A DNA stretch of 64,000 bases from Acinetobacter halotolerans (GTDB lineage Bacteria > Pseudomonadota > Gammaproteobacteria > Pseudomonadales > Moraxellaceae), in NCBI RefSeq assembly GCF_004208515.1, contig NZ_SGIM01000006.1:124001-188000 (forward strand). The letters are read 5' to 3'. A model generated the notes under the pieces. That model did no database searches and was not told where the DNA came from. It saw only the letters and a list, made by a program, of their open reading frames with translations. The first letter of the stretch is position 1. Each line of letters starts with the position of its first letter. This document shows, one piece after another, positions 1-11,047 of the stretch. The position numbers were made by a program, and so were the translations under genes.

Positions 1-598
1 TGTACTGGATATTCAAAGTACCAAACTGTTGATAGAGCAAGAACAATGCGATCAGTAAAAATACATCACCCACACGCGTTACGGTAAATGCCTTGATCGC
101 CGCCCAACCATTGGCTGGGTTAGAATAATAGAAACCAATCAGCAAGTATGAGCAGAGACCTACACCTTCCCAACCTAAGAACAATAACGCTAAGTTATCG
201 CCAAGTACCAACAACAACATGCTGGCAACGAATAAGTTGAAATAAGAAAAGAAGCGTGCATAGTCTTCTTCACCACGCATATACCAAGATGCAAAAATGT
301 GGATCAGGAAACCAACCCCTGTCACCATTCCCATCATCAGCAATGAAAGGCCATCAAGTTGTAAACTAATCCCTGGTTCAAAACCACCAACACTGAACCA
401 TGTCCACAAATGTTGAATAAAGACAGTTTCACCACTATTGCTAAATGCAAGACCTGCAATTAATGCAAATAAAGCAGATAGACCAACTGAACCCACGCCA
501 ATAATTGCGGCTACATTTTCAGAAAGTTTGTTACGTCCTGCCGCTAAAAGGATAAAACCAATGAGCGGGAATAAAACGGTTAAATATAATGTACTCAT
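1..598 (-). CDS. nuoL: NADH-quinone oxidoreductase subunit L, N-terminal part (truncated by window edge)
   Basis: This is the N-terminal 199 codons of the large antiporter-like membrane subunit of respiratory complex I, which couples NADH oxidation to proton pumping across the inner membrane. The start ATG at 598 overlaps the nuoK stop codon (ATGA overlap). Translation shows alternating hydrophobic helices. The stretch [20 protein letters not shown] and the motif [17 protein letters not shown] are typical of NuoL. The gene runs off the left edge of the window, so only about a third of the usual roughly 620 residues is visible. It is the last visible member of the nuo operon, and nuoM and nuoN are expected further left. 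Confidence 0.95.
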   Translation of the reverse strand, partial: MSTLYLTVLFPLIGFILLAAGRNKLSENVAAIIGVGSVGLSALFALIAGLAFSNSGETVFIQHLWTWFSVGGFEPGISLQLDGLSLLMMGMVTGVGFLIHIFASWYMRGEEDYARFFSYFNLFVASMLLLVLGDNLALLFLGWEGVGLCSYLLIGFYYSNPANGWAAIKAFTVTRVGDVFLLIALFLLYQQFGTLNIQY

Positions 599-903
599 CC
601 GCGCATCTCACTAGCAGCATCTACATCCAAATGATGGAAGCGATGATAGAACTGAAGAACGATCGCAAGACCGATACACGCCTCTGCTGCTGCAAGGGTC
701 AAGATCAAGATGAACATGACTTGTCCATCTGGTTGCGCCCAAACGCTACCCGCTAAGACGAATGCCAATGCGGCGGCATTCATCATCACTTCAAGGCTCA
801 TTAACATAAATAATAGGTTGCGTCGCACCATTACACCGTAAAAACCCAGTGCAAAAAGGATGGTTGCGACAATCAAACCATGTTCTAAAGGGATGTGTCC
901 CAT
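595..903 (-). CDS. nuoK: NADH-quinone oxidoreductase subunit K
   Basis: A 102-residue membrane subunit of complex I with three predicted transmembrane helices, close to the usual family length of about 100. The segment [19 protein letters not shown] carries the conserved glutamate of helix 2 (LEVMMNA), and the second conserved glutamate lies in [15 protein letters not shown]. Both belong to the proton channel of the antiporter-like module. Start and stop overlap nuoJ and nuoL by 1-4 bases, so the genes are translationally coupled in the nuo operon. Confidence 0.96.
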   Translation of the reverse strand: MGHIPLEHGLIVATILFALGFYGVMVRRNLLFMLMSLEVMMNAAALAFVLAGSVWAQPDGQVMFILILTLAAAEACIGLAIVLQFYHRFHHLDVDAASEMRG

Positions 904-1424
904 TATTCTTTATCCTCTTCTGCACCTGGTTCACGTTTGCCTAGGTGGAATGCTGCAACTAACGCTGCAAGCAATAACATCGCGGCAACTTCTACCAATA
1001 ATAGATAATGCGTAAATAATGCTTGTCCCACTGCTTTAGGACCCACTACTTCACGCCCCATCACTGCACCTGAAGTCGTATAGTCGCTACCCAGCATCCA
1101 GACTAAAAGCAAGCCCATGAGAAAACTCATCAATGCGGGAAATGCCCAAGCATCAGAGCTCAACCACTTACTTTCTTGTTCAACGGTGTCTTGACCAAGA
1201 TTTAACATCATGACCACAAACACGAACAAGACCATGATCGCGCCTGCATAAACGATGATCTCAAGTGCAGCAGCGAATGGCGCACCGACGATCAGGAAAA
1301 TACCTGCAACCGCAAGTAGTGACACGATCAAACTTAAAAGTGCATGTACAGGATTCGTATTAGTCACAACACGAATAGTCGAAACGATGGCCACAAGTGC
1401 CATCAAATAAAATGGCCACATCAT
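903..1424 (-). CDS. nuoJ: NADH-quinone oxidoreductase subunit J
   Basis: A 173-residue hydrophobic subunit of complex I with about five transmembrane helices. The motif [20 protein letters not shown] is the signature third helix of NuoJ, which carries the pi-bulge involved in coupling quinone chemistry to proton pumping. The tail is charged and ends in EEDKE. The gene starts with two consecutive ATG codons and overlaps nuoI by four bases and nuoK by one, consistent with one polycistronic nuo transcript. Confidence 0.95.
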   Translation of the reverse strand: MMWPFYLMALVAIVSTIRVVTNTNPVHALLSLIVSLLAVAGIFLIVGAPFAAALEIIVYAGAIMVLFVFVVMMLNLGQDTVEQESKWLSSDAWAFPALMSFLMGLLLVWMLGSDYTTSGAVMGREVVGPKAVGQALFTHYLLLVEVAAMLLLAALVAAFHLGKREPGAEEDKE

Positions 1425-1963
1425 GGTAATAAGCTCCGTACATCGACTGGCGCACTTTCTTTTTGTGCTTGACCTTTGCCTTTACCATCAATCGCCATAC
1501 CAGCAACACGGTAGAAGTTATAGTCAGGGTATTTACCCGGCCCAGAAATCAATAAGTTTTCTTTCTCGTAAACCAAATCTTGACGTACATATTCACCCAA
1601 TTCGAAATCTGGGGTCATTTGAATCGCAGTTGTTGGGCAAGCTTCTTCACACATACCGCAGAAGATGCAGCGAGAGAAGTTAATACGGAAAAATTCTGGA
1701 TACCAACGTCCATCTTCTTTTTCCGCTTTTTGTAATGAAATACAGCCCACAGGACATGCAACCGCACATAAGTTACATGCTACACAACGCTCTTCACCAT
1801 CTGGATCACGCGTCAATACAATACGACCACGAAAGCGTGGAGGCACAATTTGTTCTGCTGGTACTTCTGGATATAAAATCGTGTCACGTTTACGCGTTAC
1901 ATGGCTAAACACCATCCACAACGAACGTACAATCGATCCGAATCCAGCTAGAATTTTATACAT
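1421..1963 (-). CDS. nuoI: NADH-quinone oxidoreductase subunit I (two 4Fe-4S clusters)
   Basis: A 180-residue peripheral-arm subunit that passes electrons between NuoG and NuoB. Two ferredoxin-type motifs are visible: [15 protein letters not shown] at about residues 60-75 and [12 protein letters not shown] at about residues 100-110. Each supplies the cysteines for a 4Fe-4S cluster (N6a and N6b). Length matches the family. It sits between nuoH and nuoJ in the standard order. The start ATG at 1963 follows a short gap after nuoH. Confidence 0.97.
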   Translation of the reverse strand: MYKILAGFGSIVRSLWMVFSHVTRKRDTILYPEVPAEQIVPPRFRGRIVLTRDPDGEERCVACNLCAVACPVGCISLQKAEKEDGRWYPEFFRINFSRCIFCGMCEEACPTTAIQMTPDFELGEYVRQDLVYEKENLLISGPGKYPDYNFYRVAGMAIDGKGKGQAQKESAPVDVRSLLP

Positions 1964-1981
1964 TTTGTACTCCCTGCTGTC

Positions 1982-2998
1982 CTAGGCCTGATTCATCAGA
2001 ATCACAGCACCAGTCACTAACAAGTTGACCAACGCCAATGGCAAACAAACTTTCCAACCAAAATTCATTACTTGGTCATAACGCGGACGCATTAACGAGC
2101 CACGAGCCAAGACAAACATCATCACGAAGAATGCTGTTTTGATAATGAACCAGAATACTGGTGGAACAAATGGAATTTCTAAGTTAAATGGTGCAAGCCA
2201 TCCACCGAAGAATAAAGTCACGATCAAAGCAGAGATCAGCACCACGTTGACATATTCAGCAACGAAGAACATCCCCCACTTCATCCCACCATATTCAACA
2301 TGGTAACCCTCAGCCAATTCTTGCTCGGCTTCAGGTTGGTCAAATGGATGACGATGCGTCACCGCAACGCCTGCAACCACAAAGATCAAGAAACCTAAGA
2401 ATTGTGGAATGATGAACCACATATCACGTTGTGCTTCAACGATTTCACGAAGGTTAAATGAGCCTGCAATCGCAACCACACCCATCAACGAGATACCCAA
2501 GAACACTTCATAAGAAATGGTTTGAGCCGCAGAACGTAAACCGCCTAATAATGAGTATTTGTTGTTCGAAGCCCAACCACCAAATAACACGGCATAGACT
2601 GCAATACCCGCCATTGCCATAAAGAACAATAGACCGATACTCATATCTGCTACGCCCAACATCGGACTCACAGGAATGACCATGAATGAAAGAACCGCAG
2701 TTGCCATCGCAACTGCTGGTGCTAAACGGAAAGTTAACTTATCTGCAAACTTTGGTGTCCAGTCTTCTTTAAACATGATCTTGAGCATGTCGGCAACGAT
2801 CTGGAACATGCCACCTGGACCAACACGGTTTGGACCATAGCGATCTTGCCAGAGTGCTAAAAGACGACGTTCAATAAACGACATCAATGCCGCAATCAAC
2901 ACCACAACCAGCAGAATAACAATCGCTTGAATCACTGAATAAGCGATTGGCCATTGCTCAGCCCAAAGTGGCGTTTGACGTATAAATTCTTGATTCAT
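1982..2998 (-). CDS. nuoH: NADH-quinone oxidoreductase subunit H
   Basis: A 338-residue membrane subunit with about eight transmembrane helices that forms most of the quinone entry site of complex I. Family signatures include [20 protein letters not shown] near residue 43 and the loop [20 protein letters not shown] near residues 216-235, whose acidic residues belong to the E-channel. The length is typical. The gene lies three bases after nuoG. Confidence 0.97.
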   Translation of the reverse strand: MNQEFIRQTPLWAEQWPIAYSVIQAIVILLVVVLIAALMSFIERRLLALWQDRYGPNRVGPGGMFQIVADMLKIMFKEDWTPKFADKLTFRLAPAVAMATAVLSFMVIPVSPMLGVADMSIGLLFFMAMAGIAVYAVLFGGWASNNKYSLLGGLRSAAQTISYEVFLGISLMGVVAIAGSFNLREIVEAQRDMWFIIPQFLGFLIFVVAGVAVTHRHPFDQPEAEQELAEGYHVEYGGMKWGMFFVAEYVNVVLISALIVTLFFGGWLAPFNLEIPFVPPVFWFIIKTAFFVMMFVLARGSLMRPRYDQVMNFGWKVCLPLALVNLLVTGAVILMNQA

Positions 2999-3001
2999 GA
3001 A

Positions 3002-5686
3002 TTACACTCCTACTGCCACAGACACAGGCTCAGCCAATGAAACCGTTGGTGCTAAACCAATTGGATAACCAATATAACCCGTTGGTAAATATTCGATCAC
3101 TTGTACAGGTAAGCTAATACTGGTCTCACCCGCTTTAATCGTAATACGTTGACCATCTTGAACATTTAAACGTGTCGCATCTTGTTCAGCCACTGCAAAC
3201 ATCGCTTCAGGAATACGAGATTCCATCGCAGGCGTTTTAATCGTGAACTCACCAGAACCAAAAATATGGTGCATTGGTACAAGACGGAAACTTTCAGGAT
3301 TCACAACAACTGCTGTCGGTGCAACATAGCTACGTGCTGGACGCTTGGCTAAACGATCGAATAATCGAACACCTGAATCACCACCTTTTAAGTGACCACC
3401 CACTTCATCTTGGTATTTGTTCCAAGCTTGTGGTGAGTTCCAACCTGCAGCCCATGCAAATGGAACCAACGATGACGCATTCTGTGTTCCAACATAACCC
3501 TCCATCGAGTAGGTCAATGCCGAATCTAGATCAGTCGGTTGCTTTGGTTCATGCACCGAAATTCCTGCTCGCATCGCAGTACGCCCCGAATAACGACGTG
3601 GTTCACGTGCGATTTTCAAACCATGAACACGATAGCCTGCATCTGGTGCAACATCTTGAATCGCTTCAAGTACTGGAACATTTTTAACAATGTCATCAAT
3701 CACATCATCAAGTAACGTCCAGTCAACCACTTTACCTTTTAGACCCGTCTCAACGGCGTGTAACCAGCGCCATGATTCTTTAATCGCATATTCAGGTTTG
3801 TAGTAGCTTGGGTCATAGACTTGATAGAAACGTTGTGCACGGCCCTCTTGGCTCACCACCGTACCATCACCCTCAGCAAAACTTGCTGCAGAAAGGACGA
3901 TATCTGCCAATTTCAAGGTTTCAGTTTCACTGTGGTCAAGTACGATCACTGTTTCAGCTTTATCCAACCCAGCTTTGACTTGTGCAACAGGTAAACGACG
4001 CGTTAAATCATTTTCAACAATGACAACCGCATCATAATCTTGTGCGAAGGCTTGTTCTAAGCTTAAACCACCAAACAATGCCAAGCCCATTGAGTTCACT
4101 TCAGGAACCGTCAAGGATAAACCTGCATTTCCACCCAAGTTTTGAGCAACTTGTGCTGCTGCTTCCATGATTGCAGGATCTTGCAGACTCGTACCAGAGA
4201 TAATCAATGGCTTGGTCGCTGCTTTCAATGTGTCAGCAATCGTTTGTGCAAATGCTTTTGCATCATCTGCTAAACCAGTCAATGCTTCGCCGTTTACAGC
4301 TGCAGCAACAGCAAAACCTAAACGCGCAATATCATTTGGCGATGCAACCACTTCACCCGTTGCCACATCCGCTAAACGCGTTTGTGTTGCAGCAAGGATA
4401 TAGATTGGAGATTTTGCATCTTGACCAATACGTTGTACAGGTTCTGCTAACCAGTCTGGTGTACGGGTCTTGGCCGCCATTTCTTTGGCTTTATTTTTCG
4501 CTGCTTGGCGAACAGATAAAGCCATACGTGGTGCAGTTTGGGTTAAGTCTTCACCCAAGATCAATACTGCATCATAGCTTTCAATTTCACGCATGTTCGG
4601 GTTATGAATACCCTGTGTTTGCATGATTGACGCAGCCAACTCAACCAGATTTTGCTCTTTTTGCGACATTCCGGTTGAATAGTTGTCTTGTCCAACCAAT
4701 TCACGAAGTGCGTAGTTTGATTCCAAGCTTGCGCGTGGTGAACCAATTCCTAACACTTTCTTGCCTTGAAGTTGATCAATCACTTGATCAAGTGCCTGAT
4801 CCACAGTCACGGTTGCAACAGAGTCACCATTGCGGAACTGTGGTTGACGAGGACGATCTTCACGGTTGACATAGCCAGTCCCGAAACGACCTTTATCACA
4901 CAGGAAGTATTGGTTCACTTCACCATTGAAACGGTTTTCGACACGACGAATTTCGCCATAACGCTCACCCGGTGAAATGTTACAACCTGAAGAACAGCCA
5001 AAACAAACACTTGGTGCGTACTGCATGTCCCATTTACGGTTATAACGTGCAGAATGTGTTTTATCGGTAAATACACCAGTTGGGCAAACTTCAGTCAAGT
5101 TACCAGAGAATTCAGATTCTAAGGTTCCTGATTCTGGACGTCCAAAATACACACGTGATGCATTGGCATACACACCAAAGTCTGTACCGCCAGCATAATC
5201 CTTGTAATAACGCACACAACGATAGCAAGCGATACAACGGTTCATCTCATGCGCAATAAACGAACCCAATTCTTGATTATGATGGGTGCGCTTGGTAAAG
5301 CGGTAGCGACGACGATCGTGCTGTGTCATCACCGTCATATCTTGTAAATGACAGTGCCCACCTTCTTCACAGACTGGACAGTCGTGTGGGTGATTGGTCA
5401 TTAAAAATTCAACGATCGATGCACGAAACTCGGTTGCTTCTTTGTCTTCGATAGAAATATAGGTATTGTCGGTCGCAGGTGTCATACATGACATCACTAA
5501 ACGTCCACGTGTGTCCTCAGGATTTGCATACTGAGTCACCGCACATTGACGACAAGAACCAACTGAACCTAAGGATGGGTGCCAACAAAAATACGGAATA
5601 TCAAGTCCGAGAGATAAACATGCTTGTAGCAAGTTCTCAGAACCATTGACTTCGTACGATTTTCCATCGACATGAATTGTAGCCAT
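3002..5686 (-). CDS. nuoG: NADH-quinone oxidoreductase subunit G
   Basis: An 894-residue iron-sulfur subunit in the hydrophilic arm of complex I. The N-terminus is a plant-type 2Fe-2S ferredoxin domain with cysteines in YFCWHPSLGSVGSCRQC at about residues 33-48. Next come the His/Cys cluster ligands of the CPVCEEGGHCHLQD region near residue 105, the CIACYRC motif near 152, and CFGCSSGC near 228, which is the ligand set of the extra N7 cluster. The remainder is a molybdopterin-oxidoreductase-like fold without a cofactor role. Length and order match Enterobacteria and Pseudomonas type NuoG. It lies 11 bases downstream of nuoF. Confidence 0.97.
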   Translation of the reverse strand: MATIHVDGKSYEVNGSENLLQACLSLGLDIPYFCWHPSLGSVGSCRQCAVTQYANPEDTRGRLVMSCMTPATDNTYISIEDKEATEFRASIVEFLMTNHPHDCPVCEEGGHCHLQDMTVMTQHDRRRYRFTKRTHHNQELGSFIAHEMNRCIACYRCVRYYKDYAGGTDFGVYANASRVYFGRPESGTLESEFSGNLTEVCPTGVFTDKTHSARYNRKWDMQYAPSVCFGCSSGCNISPGERYGEIRRVENRFNGEVNQYFLCDKGRFGTGYVNREDRPRQPQFRNGDSVATVTVDQALDQVIDQLQGKKVLGIGSPRASLESNYALRELVGQDNYSTGMSQKEQNLVELAASIMQTQGIHNPNMREIESYDAVLILGEDLTQTAPRMALSVRQAAKNKAKEMAAKTRTPDWLAEPVQRIGQDAKSPIYILAATQTRLADVATGEVVASPNDIARLGFAVAAAVNGEALTGLADDAKAFAQTIADTLKAATKPLIISGTSLQDPAIMEAAAQVAQNLGGNAGLSLTVPEVNSMGLALFGGLSLEQAFAQDYDAVVIVENDLTRRLPVAQVKAGLDKAETVIVLDHSETETLKLADIVLSAASFAEGDGTVVSQEGRAQRFYQVYDPSYYKPEYAIKESWRWLHAVETGLKGKVVDWTLLDDVIDDIVKNVPVLEAIQDVAPDAGYRVHGLKIAREPRRYSGRTAMRAGISVHEPKQPTDLDSALTYSMEGYVGTQNASSLVPFAWAAGWNSPQAWNKYQDEVGGHLKGGDSGVRLFDRLAKRPARSYVAPTAVVVNPESFRLVPMHHIFGSGEFTIKTPAMESRIPEAMFAVAEQDATRLNVQDGQRITIKAGETSISLPVQVIEYLPTGYIGYPIGLAPTVSLAEPVSVAVGV

Positions 5687-5697
5687 AGTCGAATTCC

Positions 5698-7023
5698 TTA
5701 AGCTTGTTCTACGTCAAGAGCTGGAGCATGGGTTTTAACCTTTGCTTCAAACTCATGGCGGAAATATTTTAATGCGCCCATCAGCGGCTCCATCGCACCC
5801 GGTGCATGGGCACAGAAAGTCTTACCGATCCACAACTTTTTAGTGAGTTCAGACAGATGTTGAATGTCTTCCATCTTCCCTTTACCATCTTCAAGTGCTT
5901 TCAGTGCTTTAACAGCCCAAGGTAGACCATCACGACATGGTGTACAAAAACCACAAGATTCACGCGCAAAGAATTCTTCTAAATTACGGGTCGCAGAAAC
6001 CATACATTGGGTTTCATCAACCACCATTAGCAAGCACGTTCCTAAACGAGAACCCGCCTTCATAATGCTTTCAGCATCCATTGGTAGGTCAATGTGCTCA
6101 GCAGCCAAGAAGTCTGTTGATGCACCACCCGGTAACCATGCTTTCAGGGTTAAACCATCACGCATACCACCTGCATGCTCTTCAATCACTTCACGCGCAG
6201 TCGTACCGAATGGAAGCTCCCAAAGTCCAGGGAATTTCACTTTACCTGATGCACCATAAATCTTGGTGCCAGGGTCTTTGGATTTATGCGCAGAAAGATT
6301 GATATACCATTCAGGACCACGCAGCATAATCGCTGGCAAGTTATTGTAGGTCTCAACGTTATTGACAATCGTCGGACGCCCCCATGCGCCTGCCACCTGT
6401 GGAAATGGTGGTTTCGTACGCGGGTTGGCACGACGACCTTCAAGCGAGTTAATCAATGCAGTTTCTTCACCACAGATATAACGACCTGCGCCTGTATGCA
6501 CGTGCATCTCAAAGTTCCAGCCAGTCCCTAGGATATTTTCACCCAAGTAACCTTTGGCACGGATTTGCTCTAATGCTTCATTTAAGTATTGAGCAGCTTC
6601 AACATACTCACCGCGAATGAAAATATAGCCATGTGTCGCTTCTAGGGTATAACCTGCGATCAGCATCCCTTCAATCAATTGATGCGGAAGCTTTTCCATC
6701 AGCAAACGGTCTTTAAAAGTACCCGGTTCCATTTCATCGGCATTACAGATCAAATAACGTGGACCACCATCATTAGGTGCCATTAATGACCATTTAATTC
6801 CTGCTGGGAAACCTGCACCACCACGACCTTTTACGGTTGCAGCTTTGACCACTTCCAATACATCTTTTGGTGGCATACTGAGTGCTTTTTTAAAGCCTGC
6901 ATAACCTTCAAGCGCTTCATAATCATCAGCAGCACGAACATGCTCTTGCTTACTCAAACGCCAAGTCAATGGATGTGTTTCTGGGTTACCGTCGCCATAG
7001 ATTGGTTTTGGTTCAGTATTCAT
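5698..7023 (-). CDS. nuoF: NADH-quinone oxidoreductase subunit F (FMN and NADH binding)
   Basis: A 441-residue subunit that oxidises NADH via FMN and holds the N3 4Fe-4S cluster. The glycine-rich nucleotide loop [13 protein letters not shown] is near residue 66 and the cluster motif [12 protein letters not shown] near residue 352. A distal cysteine occurs in [11 protein letters not shown]. The start ATG overlaps the nuoE stop by four bases, so the NuoE-NuoF NADH dehydrogenase module is probably translationally coupled. Confidence 0.97.
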   Translation of the reverse strand: MNTEPKPIYGDGNPETHPLTWRLSKQEHVRAADDYEALEGYAGFKKALSMPPKDVLEVVKAATVKGRGGAGFPAGIKWSLMAPNDGGPRYLICNADEMEPGTFKDRLLMEKLPHQLIEGMLIAGYTLEATHGYIFIRGEYVEAAQYLNEALEQIRAKGYLGENILGTGWNFEMHVHTGAGRYICGEETALINSLEGRRANPRTKPPFPQVAGAWGRPTIVNNVETYNNLPAIMLRGPEWYINLSAHKSKDPGTKIYGASGKVKFPGLWELPFGTTAREVIEEHAGGMRDGLTLKAWLPGGASTDFLAAEHIDLPMDAESIMKAGSRLGTCLLMVVDETQCMVSATRNLEEFFARESCGFCTPCRDGLPWAVKALKALEDGKGKMEDIQHLSELTKKLWIGKTFCAHAPGAMEPLMGALKYFRHEFEAKVKTHAPALDVEQA

Positions 7024-7529
7024 ACATACTTCTCCAATAACTGTTTGACTGATGACACATCCACTAAACCGTGGGTATCTTCATCAATCATTAAAGTTGG
7101 ACCTTTGTCACAGTTGCCTAAACAACAAATTGGCAGCAAGGTAAAACGACCATCTGCTGTGGTTTGTCCATATTGGATTCCCAACTCACGCTGGAAAGCC
7201 TCTGCCAAAGTTTCTGCACCCATCAAGAAGCAAGCAATAGAGTCACACAATAAAATCACGTGACGGCCTACAGGCTGGCGATAAATGCGGTTATAGAACG
7301 TTGCTACACCTTCCAAATCAGCCACACTCATACTCAATAATTGCGCAATCGCATTCATTTGAGCGTCATCTACCCAACCATTACGGCGTTGTACACACTT
7401 GAGCGCATCAAGTGATGCAGCACGTGGGTACGGATAGTGATCAATGTGATGTTCAATGTCATGGATTTCTTCAGCAGTCAAAATCCCTTCAACATTCACA
7501 CGAGGTTTTTTATCAGTCAAAATCATCAT
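7020..7529 (-). CDS. nuoE: NADH-quinone oxidoreductase subunit E (2Fe-2S)
   Basis: A 169-residue thioredoxin-fold subunit binding the N1a 2Fe-2S cluster. The four cysteine ligands are visible in [12 protein letters not shown] (about residues 95-100) and [11 protein letters not shown] (about residues 131-137). Two methionines open the ORF, and either may be the start. It precedes nuoF with a four-base overlap and follows nuoCD by 12 bases. Confidence 0.96.
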   Translation of the reverse strand: MMILTDKKPRVNVEGILTAEEIHDIEHHIDHYPYPRAASLDALKCVQRRNGWVDDAQMNAIAQLLSMSVADLEGVATFYNRIYRQPVGRHVILLCDSIACFLMGAETLAEAFQRELGIQYGQTTADGRFTLLPICCLGNCDKGPTLMIDEDTHGLVDVSSVKQLLEKYV

Positions 7530-7541
7530 TATCGTTTACCC

Positions 7542-9329
7542 CTAGCGATCCACGTCAGCCATAACCACGTCAATGGTTGCCAAATAGATGATCAAATCAG
7601 AGACCAAGCTACCATTAATCACTGAAGGCATTTGCTGTAAGTGAGTGAATGTTGGCGTACGGATACGAGTACGGTAACTCATCGTCGACTTATCAGACGT
7701 GAGATAATAGGTACTTGCACCTTTCACTACTTCAGTCATAAACGATGCTTCACCTGCTGGCATTACAGGACCCCATGACACGCTCAAGAAGTGCGTAATC
7801 AAAGTTTCAATATCTTGTAATGTCTTGTCTTTTGGTGGTGGAACAGCCAGTGGATGATCCGCTTTATATGGGCCAGAAGGCATATTATCCAAGCACTGTT
7901 GAATAATTTTCAGTGACTCGGTAATTTCACGGAAGTGAACCAGAACACGCGCGTACGCATCGCCTTCATATTCGAGCGGCACATCAAAATCGAAGTTTTC
8001 ATAACCACTGTATGGACGATATTTACGTACATCAAAATCAATACCTGTCGCACGTAAACCTGTACCTGTCACACCCCAAGCCAACGCAGATTTTGCATCG
8101 TATTGCGCAACGTTGCGGGTACGACCAATAAATACTGAGTTTTTAAGTGCTGCGGTGTAGTACTCGTTCAAACGTTTTGGCATCCACTCCAATAACTCTT
8201 TAACCAGTTTTTGCCAGTTATTTGGAAGATCATGCGCCGTACCACCGATACGGAACCATGCAGGGTGCATACGGTATCCCGTAATCGCCTCAACGATGTC
8301 ATAGACTTTTTGACGATCTGCGAACATATAGAATACTGGCGTCATACCACCCGCATCCTGAATCGCCGTACCACAGAATAATAAGTGGTTATTGATACGG
8401 AACAATTCGTTCAACATGACCCGAATCACTTGCGCACGTTCAGGAACTTTGATTCCTGCCATTTGCTCTACAGCCATCACATACGGCATGTTCTGAGCAC
8501 AACCACCCAAGTAGTCCACGCGGTCAGTATAAGGAATGAAAGAATGCCATGTTTGACGTTCAGCCATCTTTTCCACACCACGGTGGTGATAACCAATATC
8601 AGGCACACAGTCTTTCACTTCTTCACCGTCCAACTGTAGAACCACACGGAATGCACCGTGCGCAGATGGATGGTTAGGACCTAAGTTCAGGAACATGAAG
8701 TCTTCATCAGCGTTGCCGCGTGTTAGACCCCAGTCTTCTGGTACAAAACGTAGATGTTCTTGTTCGAAGTCTTGCTTAGCTTGGTCTTGCATATACGGCG
8801 TATATTCTGTCGCACGGGCAGAATATTCTTTACGCAATGGATGACCTTCCCAATACGTTGGTAACAAGATACGACGCAGCATTGGATGCCCTTCGAAATT
8901 GATCCCGAACATATCGTAAGCTTCACGCTCATACCAGTTCGCATTTGGCCAAATGTTAGTCGCCGTTGGAAGGTTTAAATCATTTTCATTCAAAGCCACT
9001 TTGACACGAATATCACTATTACGCTCAAGTGAAAGTAAATGATAAAACACAGTGAAGTCAGATGCAGGTAAACCATCACGATGAACACGTAAACGCTCAT
9101 CCATCGCAGATAAGTCAAATAGCATGACATAAGGACGTTCTACTTTACGTAAGAACATAAGGACTTCTTGCACGCGTGCGCGCTCAACCCAGACTGTTGG
9201 AAACTCTTCAAAAGTCGCCTGCACGTAGAAGTTCTCACCAAATTTATTTTTGAGCTCTTCTACGATTGCAAATGCTGGGCGTGAATCAACTGGTGTTGAC
9301 TCTGGCATAGCAATGTCAGTTTCAGCCAT
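7542..9329 (-). CDS. nuoCD: NADH-quinone oxidoreductase subunit C/D fusion
   Basis: A 595-residue fusion of NuoC (about residues 1-190, with the family motif [18 protein letters not shown]) and NuoD (about 210-595, with [20 protein letters not shown]). NuoD forms the quinone-binding pocket next to NuoB and NuoH. The fused arrangement is known from Enterobacteria, Pseudomonas and Acinetobacter, so it is expected here. An 86-base gap separates it from nuoB, the largest spacer inside the operon. No clear terminator is visible there. Confidence 0.97.
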   Translation of the reverse strand: MAETDIAMPESTPVDSRPAFAIVEELKNKFGENFYVQATFEEFPTVWVERARVQEVLMFLRKVERPYVMLFDLSAMDERLRVHRDGLPASDFTVFYHLLSLERNSDIRVKVALNENDLNLPTATNIWPNANWYEREAYDMFGINFEGHPMLRRILLPTYWEGHPLRKEYSARATEYTPYMQDQAKQDFEQEHLRFVPEDWGLTRGNADEDFMFLNLGPNHPSAHGAFRVVLQLDGEEVKDCVPDIGYHHRGVEKMAERQTWHSFIPYTDRVDYLGGCAQNMPYVMAVEQMAGIKVPERAQVIRVMLNELFRINNHLLFCGTAIQDAGGMTPVFYMFADRQKVYDIVEAITGYRMHPAWFRIGGTAHDLPNNWQKLVKELLEWMPKRLNEYYTAALKNSVFIGRTRNVAQYDAKSALAWGVTGTGLRATGIDFDVRKYRPYSGYENFDFDVPLEYEGDAYARVLVHFREITESLKIIQQCLDNMPSGPYKADHPLAVPPPKDKTLQDIETLITHFLSVSWGPVMPAGEASFMTEVVKGASTYYLTSDKSTMSYRTRIRTPTFTHLQQMPSVINGSLVSDLIIYLATIDVVMADVDR

Positions 9330-9415
9330 TGGTTTGGCTTCCTATTCAATACAAATTCTGGCAATTTTTTAGATGACCATATCCATCAGATATGTCAAAA
9401 ACTCATCTTCAAAAA

Positions 9416-10093
9416 TTATTTAATTTCATCCATAGAGCGCAAGTTTTTCACCGCAATACGTTCAGCATTTTTACGGTCGCGTTCTGGCATCATCTTTGGC
9501 TTATACACAGGCTGAAGATCATCACCAATTACGGCTGAAAGTGGGCGGCGCTCAAGTTGAATTTGGTCTTGTAATAACATTAAAGCTTGGATCAATGCTT
9601 CTGGGCGCGGTGGACAACCTGGGACGTACACATCAACAGGAATAATTTTGTCTACGCCTTGAACCACAGAATAGATGTCGTACATACCACCAGAGTTAGC
9701 ACAAGCACCCATTGAAATGACCCATTTAGGCTCAAGCATTTGTTCATACAAGCGTTGAATTACAGGTGCCATTTTGACAAAGCATGTTCCTGCAACAATC
9801 ATCAAATCAGCCTGACGTGGTGAAGCACGAATTACTTCTGCACCGAAACGAGATAAATCATGCACACCCGTTAATGTGGTTGCATATTCGACGTAGCAGC
9901 AAGAAGTACCAAAGTTAAATGGCCACAAAGAGTTTTTACGACCCCAGTTGACTGCTGTATGTACAGCATCTTCTAGACGAGTCATCATCACACTTTTATT
10001 GACTTCTTCCTCAAGTGGATCAGTTACGATTTGACGATCTTGTAATGGATATTGATCGGCATCCGGATTCGCACGGGTTAAAGTATATTTCAT
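9416..10093 (-). CDS. nuoB: NADH-quinone oxidoreductase subunit B
   Basis: A 225-residue subunit carrying the N2 4Fe-4S cluster, the direct electron donor to quinone. The tandem cysteine pair lies in [13 protein letters not shown], with further ligands in [12 protein letters not shown] and [11 protein letters not shown]. The C-terminus is extended and charged beyond the core fold. The gene is six bases downstream of nuoA. Confidence 0.97.
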   Translation of the reverse strand: MKYTLTRANPDADQYPLQDRQIVTDPLEEEVNKSVMMTRLEDAVHTAVNWGRKNSLWPFNFGTSCCYVEYATTLTGVHDLSRFGAEVIRASPRQADLMIVAGTCFVKMAPVIQRLYEQMLEPKWVISMGACANSGGMYDIYSVVQGVDKIIPVDVYVPGCPPRPEALIQALMLLQDQIQLERRPLSAVIGDDLQPVYKPKMMPERDRKNAERIAVKNLRSMDEIK

Positions 10094-10099
10094 CCCGAC

Positions 10100-10651
10100 T
10101 TACTCCTGTTCAGATGATGAGGTAGTCGGTGTTTTAGACTTAACACGACCAGAAGACTGCGCTGGAATTTGACCAGTAGGATCGACGATTAACTCTTCAA
10201 TGTTATTGAATCGAGTAATGTCAGCGATATTCATATTTGGTGAACCAATTTTAGTTTTAATACCAGCCGCTTTACGACGATCTGAAGGTGCCCAGTTAAG
10301 TCCACCTGTTGAAAGTTCATAAATCAAACCAATAAGTAACACTAAAATAAACACTGTGGCAGCTGCAAAACCCACCCAACCGACTTCACGGACAGAGGTT
10401 GCCCATGCATAGAGGTAGAGGGCTTCTAAATCAAAAACGACAAAGAAAATCGCAACTAGATAGAACTTGGCTGACAAGCGAATACGAGCACCGCCCGCAC
10501 TTACTACACCTGACTCAAACTGTTCTTGCTTGGCACGTCCCCAAGCTTTACCCCCAAGGAGTAAAGGAACGGTCAGCATAAAAACGCAAAGAAATGTAAC
10601 GCCGATCACGAAGGCAATAATCGCCCAATCGTATGGAGTAATGGCACTCAT
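10100..10651 (-). CDS. nuoA: NADH-quinone oxidoreductase subunit A
   Basis: A 183-residue membrane subunit with three transmembrane helices and the family motif KEQFESGV..GGARIRLSAKF. The conserved acidic helix reads FFVVFDLEALYLYAWA. It is longer than the usual roughly 120-150 residues because of a polar, serine- and threonine-rich C-terminal tail (about residues 145-183). It is the first gene of the nuo operon, so the promoter should lie just to its right, at about 10652-10760. Confidence 0.95.
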   Translation of the reverse strand: MSAITPYDWAIIAFVIGVTFLCVFMLTVPLLLGGKAWGRAKQEQFESGVVSAGGARIRLSAKFYLVAIFFVVFDLEALYLYAWATSVREVGWVGFAAATVFILVLLIGLIYELSTGGLNWAPSDRRKAAGIKTKIGSPNMNIADITRFNNIEELIVDPTGQIPAQSSGRVKSKTPTTSSSEQE

Positions 10652-11047
10652 GCGGGGATAACTCCTGGCAGGCCTATTTTTAACAAAGAATGTATGTATT
10701 GGCCTTCAAATACACCAAACACAAAATTAATTCCGCCAATTGTACCTGATTTCTAATTTCTCATGCTAGTTGAAGCGCTTTAGTCTTTCGGATGATTTTG
10801 TCCTTAAAATTACAAATATATCCAAGATCAAGGTTAATTCACCCTCAAAAATCGAATTAACAAATCAAACATAGCATGTTAATCATTTTTTTCTTTATTT
10901 ATGTACCAAAAACTATCGCAATTTACGACCTATGCGCATAATTATTGCAGCTTGCACTAAATCATTGCATTAATACAAATTTATGATGAAAATTTAAACA
11001 AAATTTATATAATAGCGCGACCAAGATCCCGAAGGAAAAGCGTCAGA
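10652..11047. promoter_or_regulatory. Divergent intergenic region between nuoA and the diguanylate cyclase gene
   Basis: About 395 bases of AT-rich DNA without a convincing gene. It must hold the nuo promoter (minus strand) and the promoter of the diguanylate cyclase gene (plus strand). A TATAAT-like -10 element occurs near 11006-11013, and a purine-rich ribosome site GAAGGAAAAG lies at 11031-11040. No clear operator was recognised. Confidence 0.5.

Noticed and set aside
3274..3687. Plus-strand open frames inside nuoG, nuoF and other minus-strand genes
   Set aside because: They are antisense shadows of strongly conserved coding sequence, with no ribosome site and biased composition.
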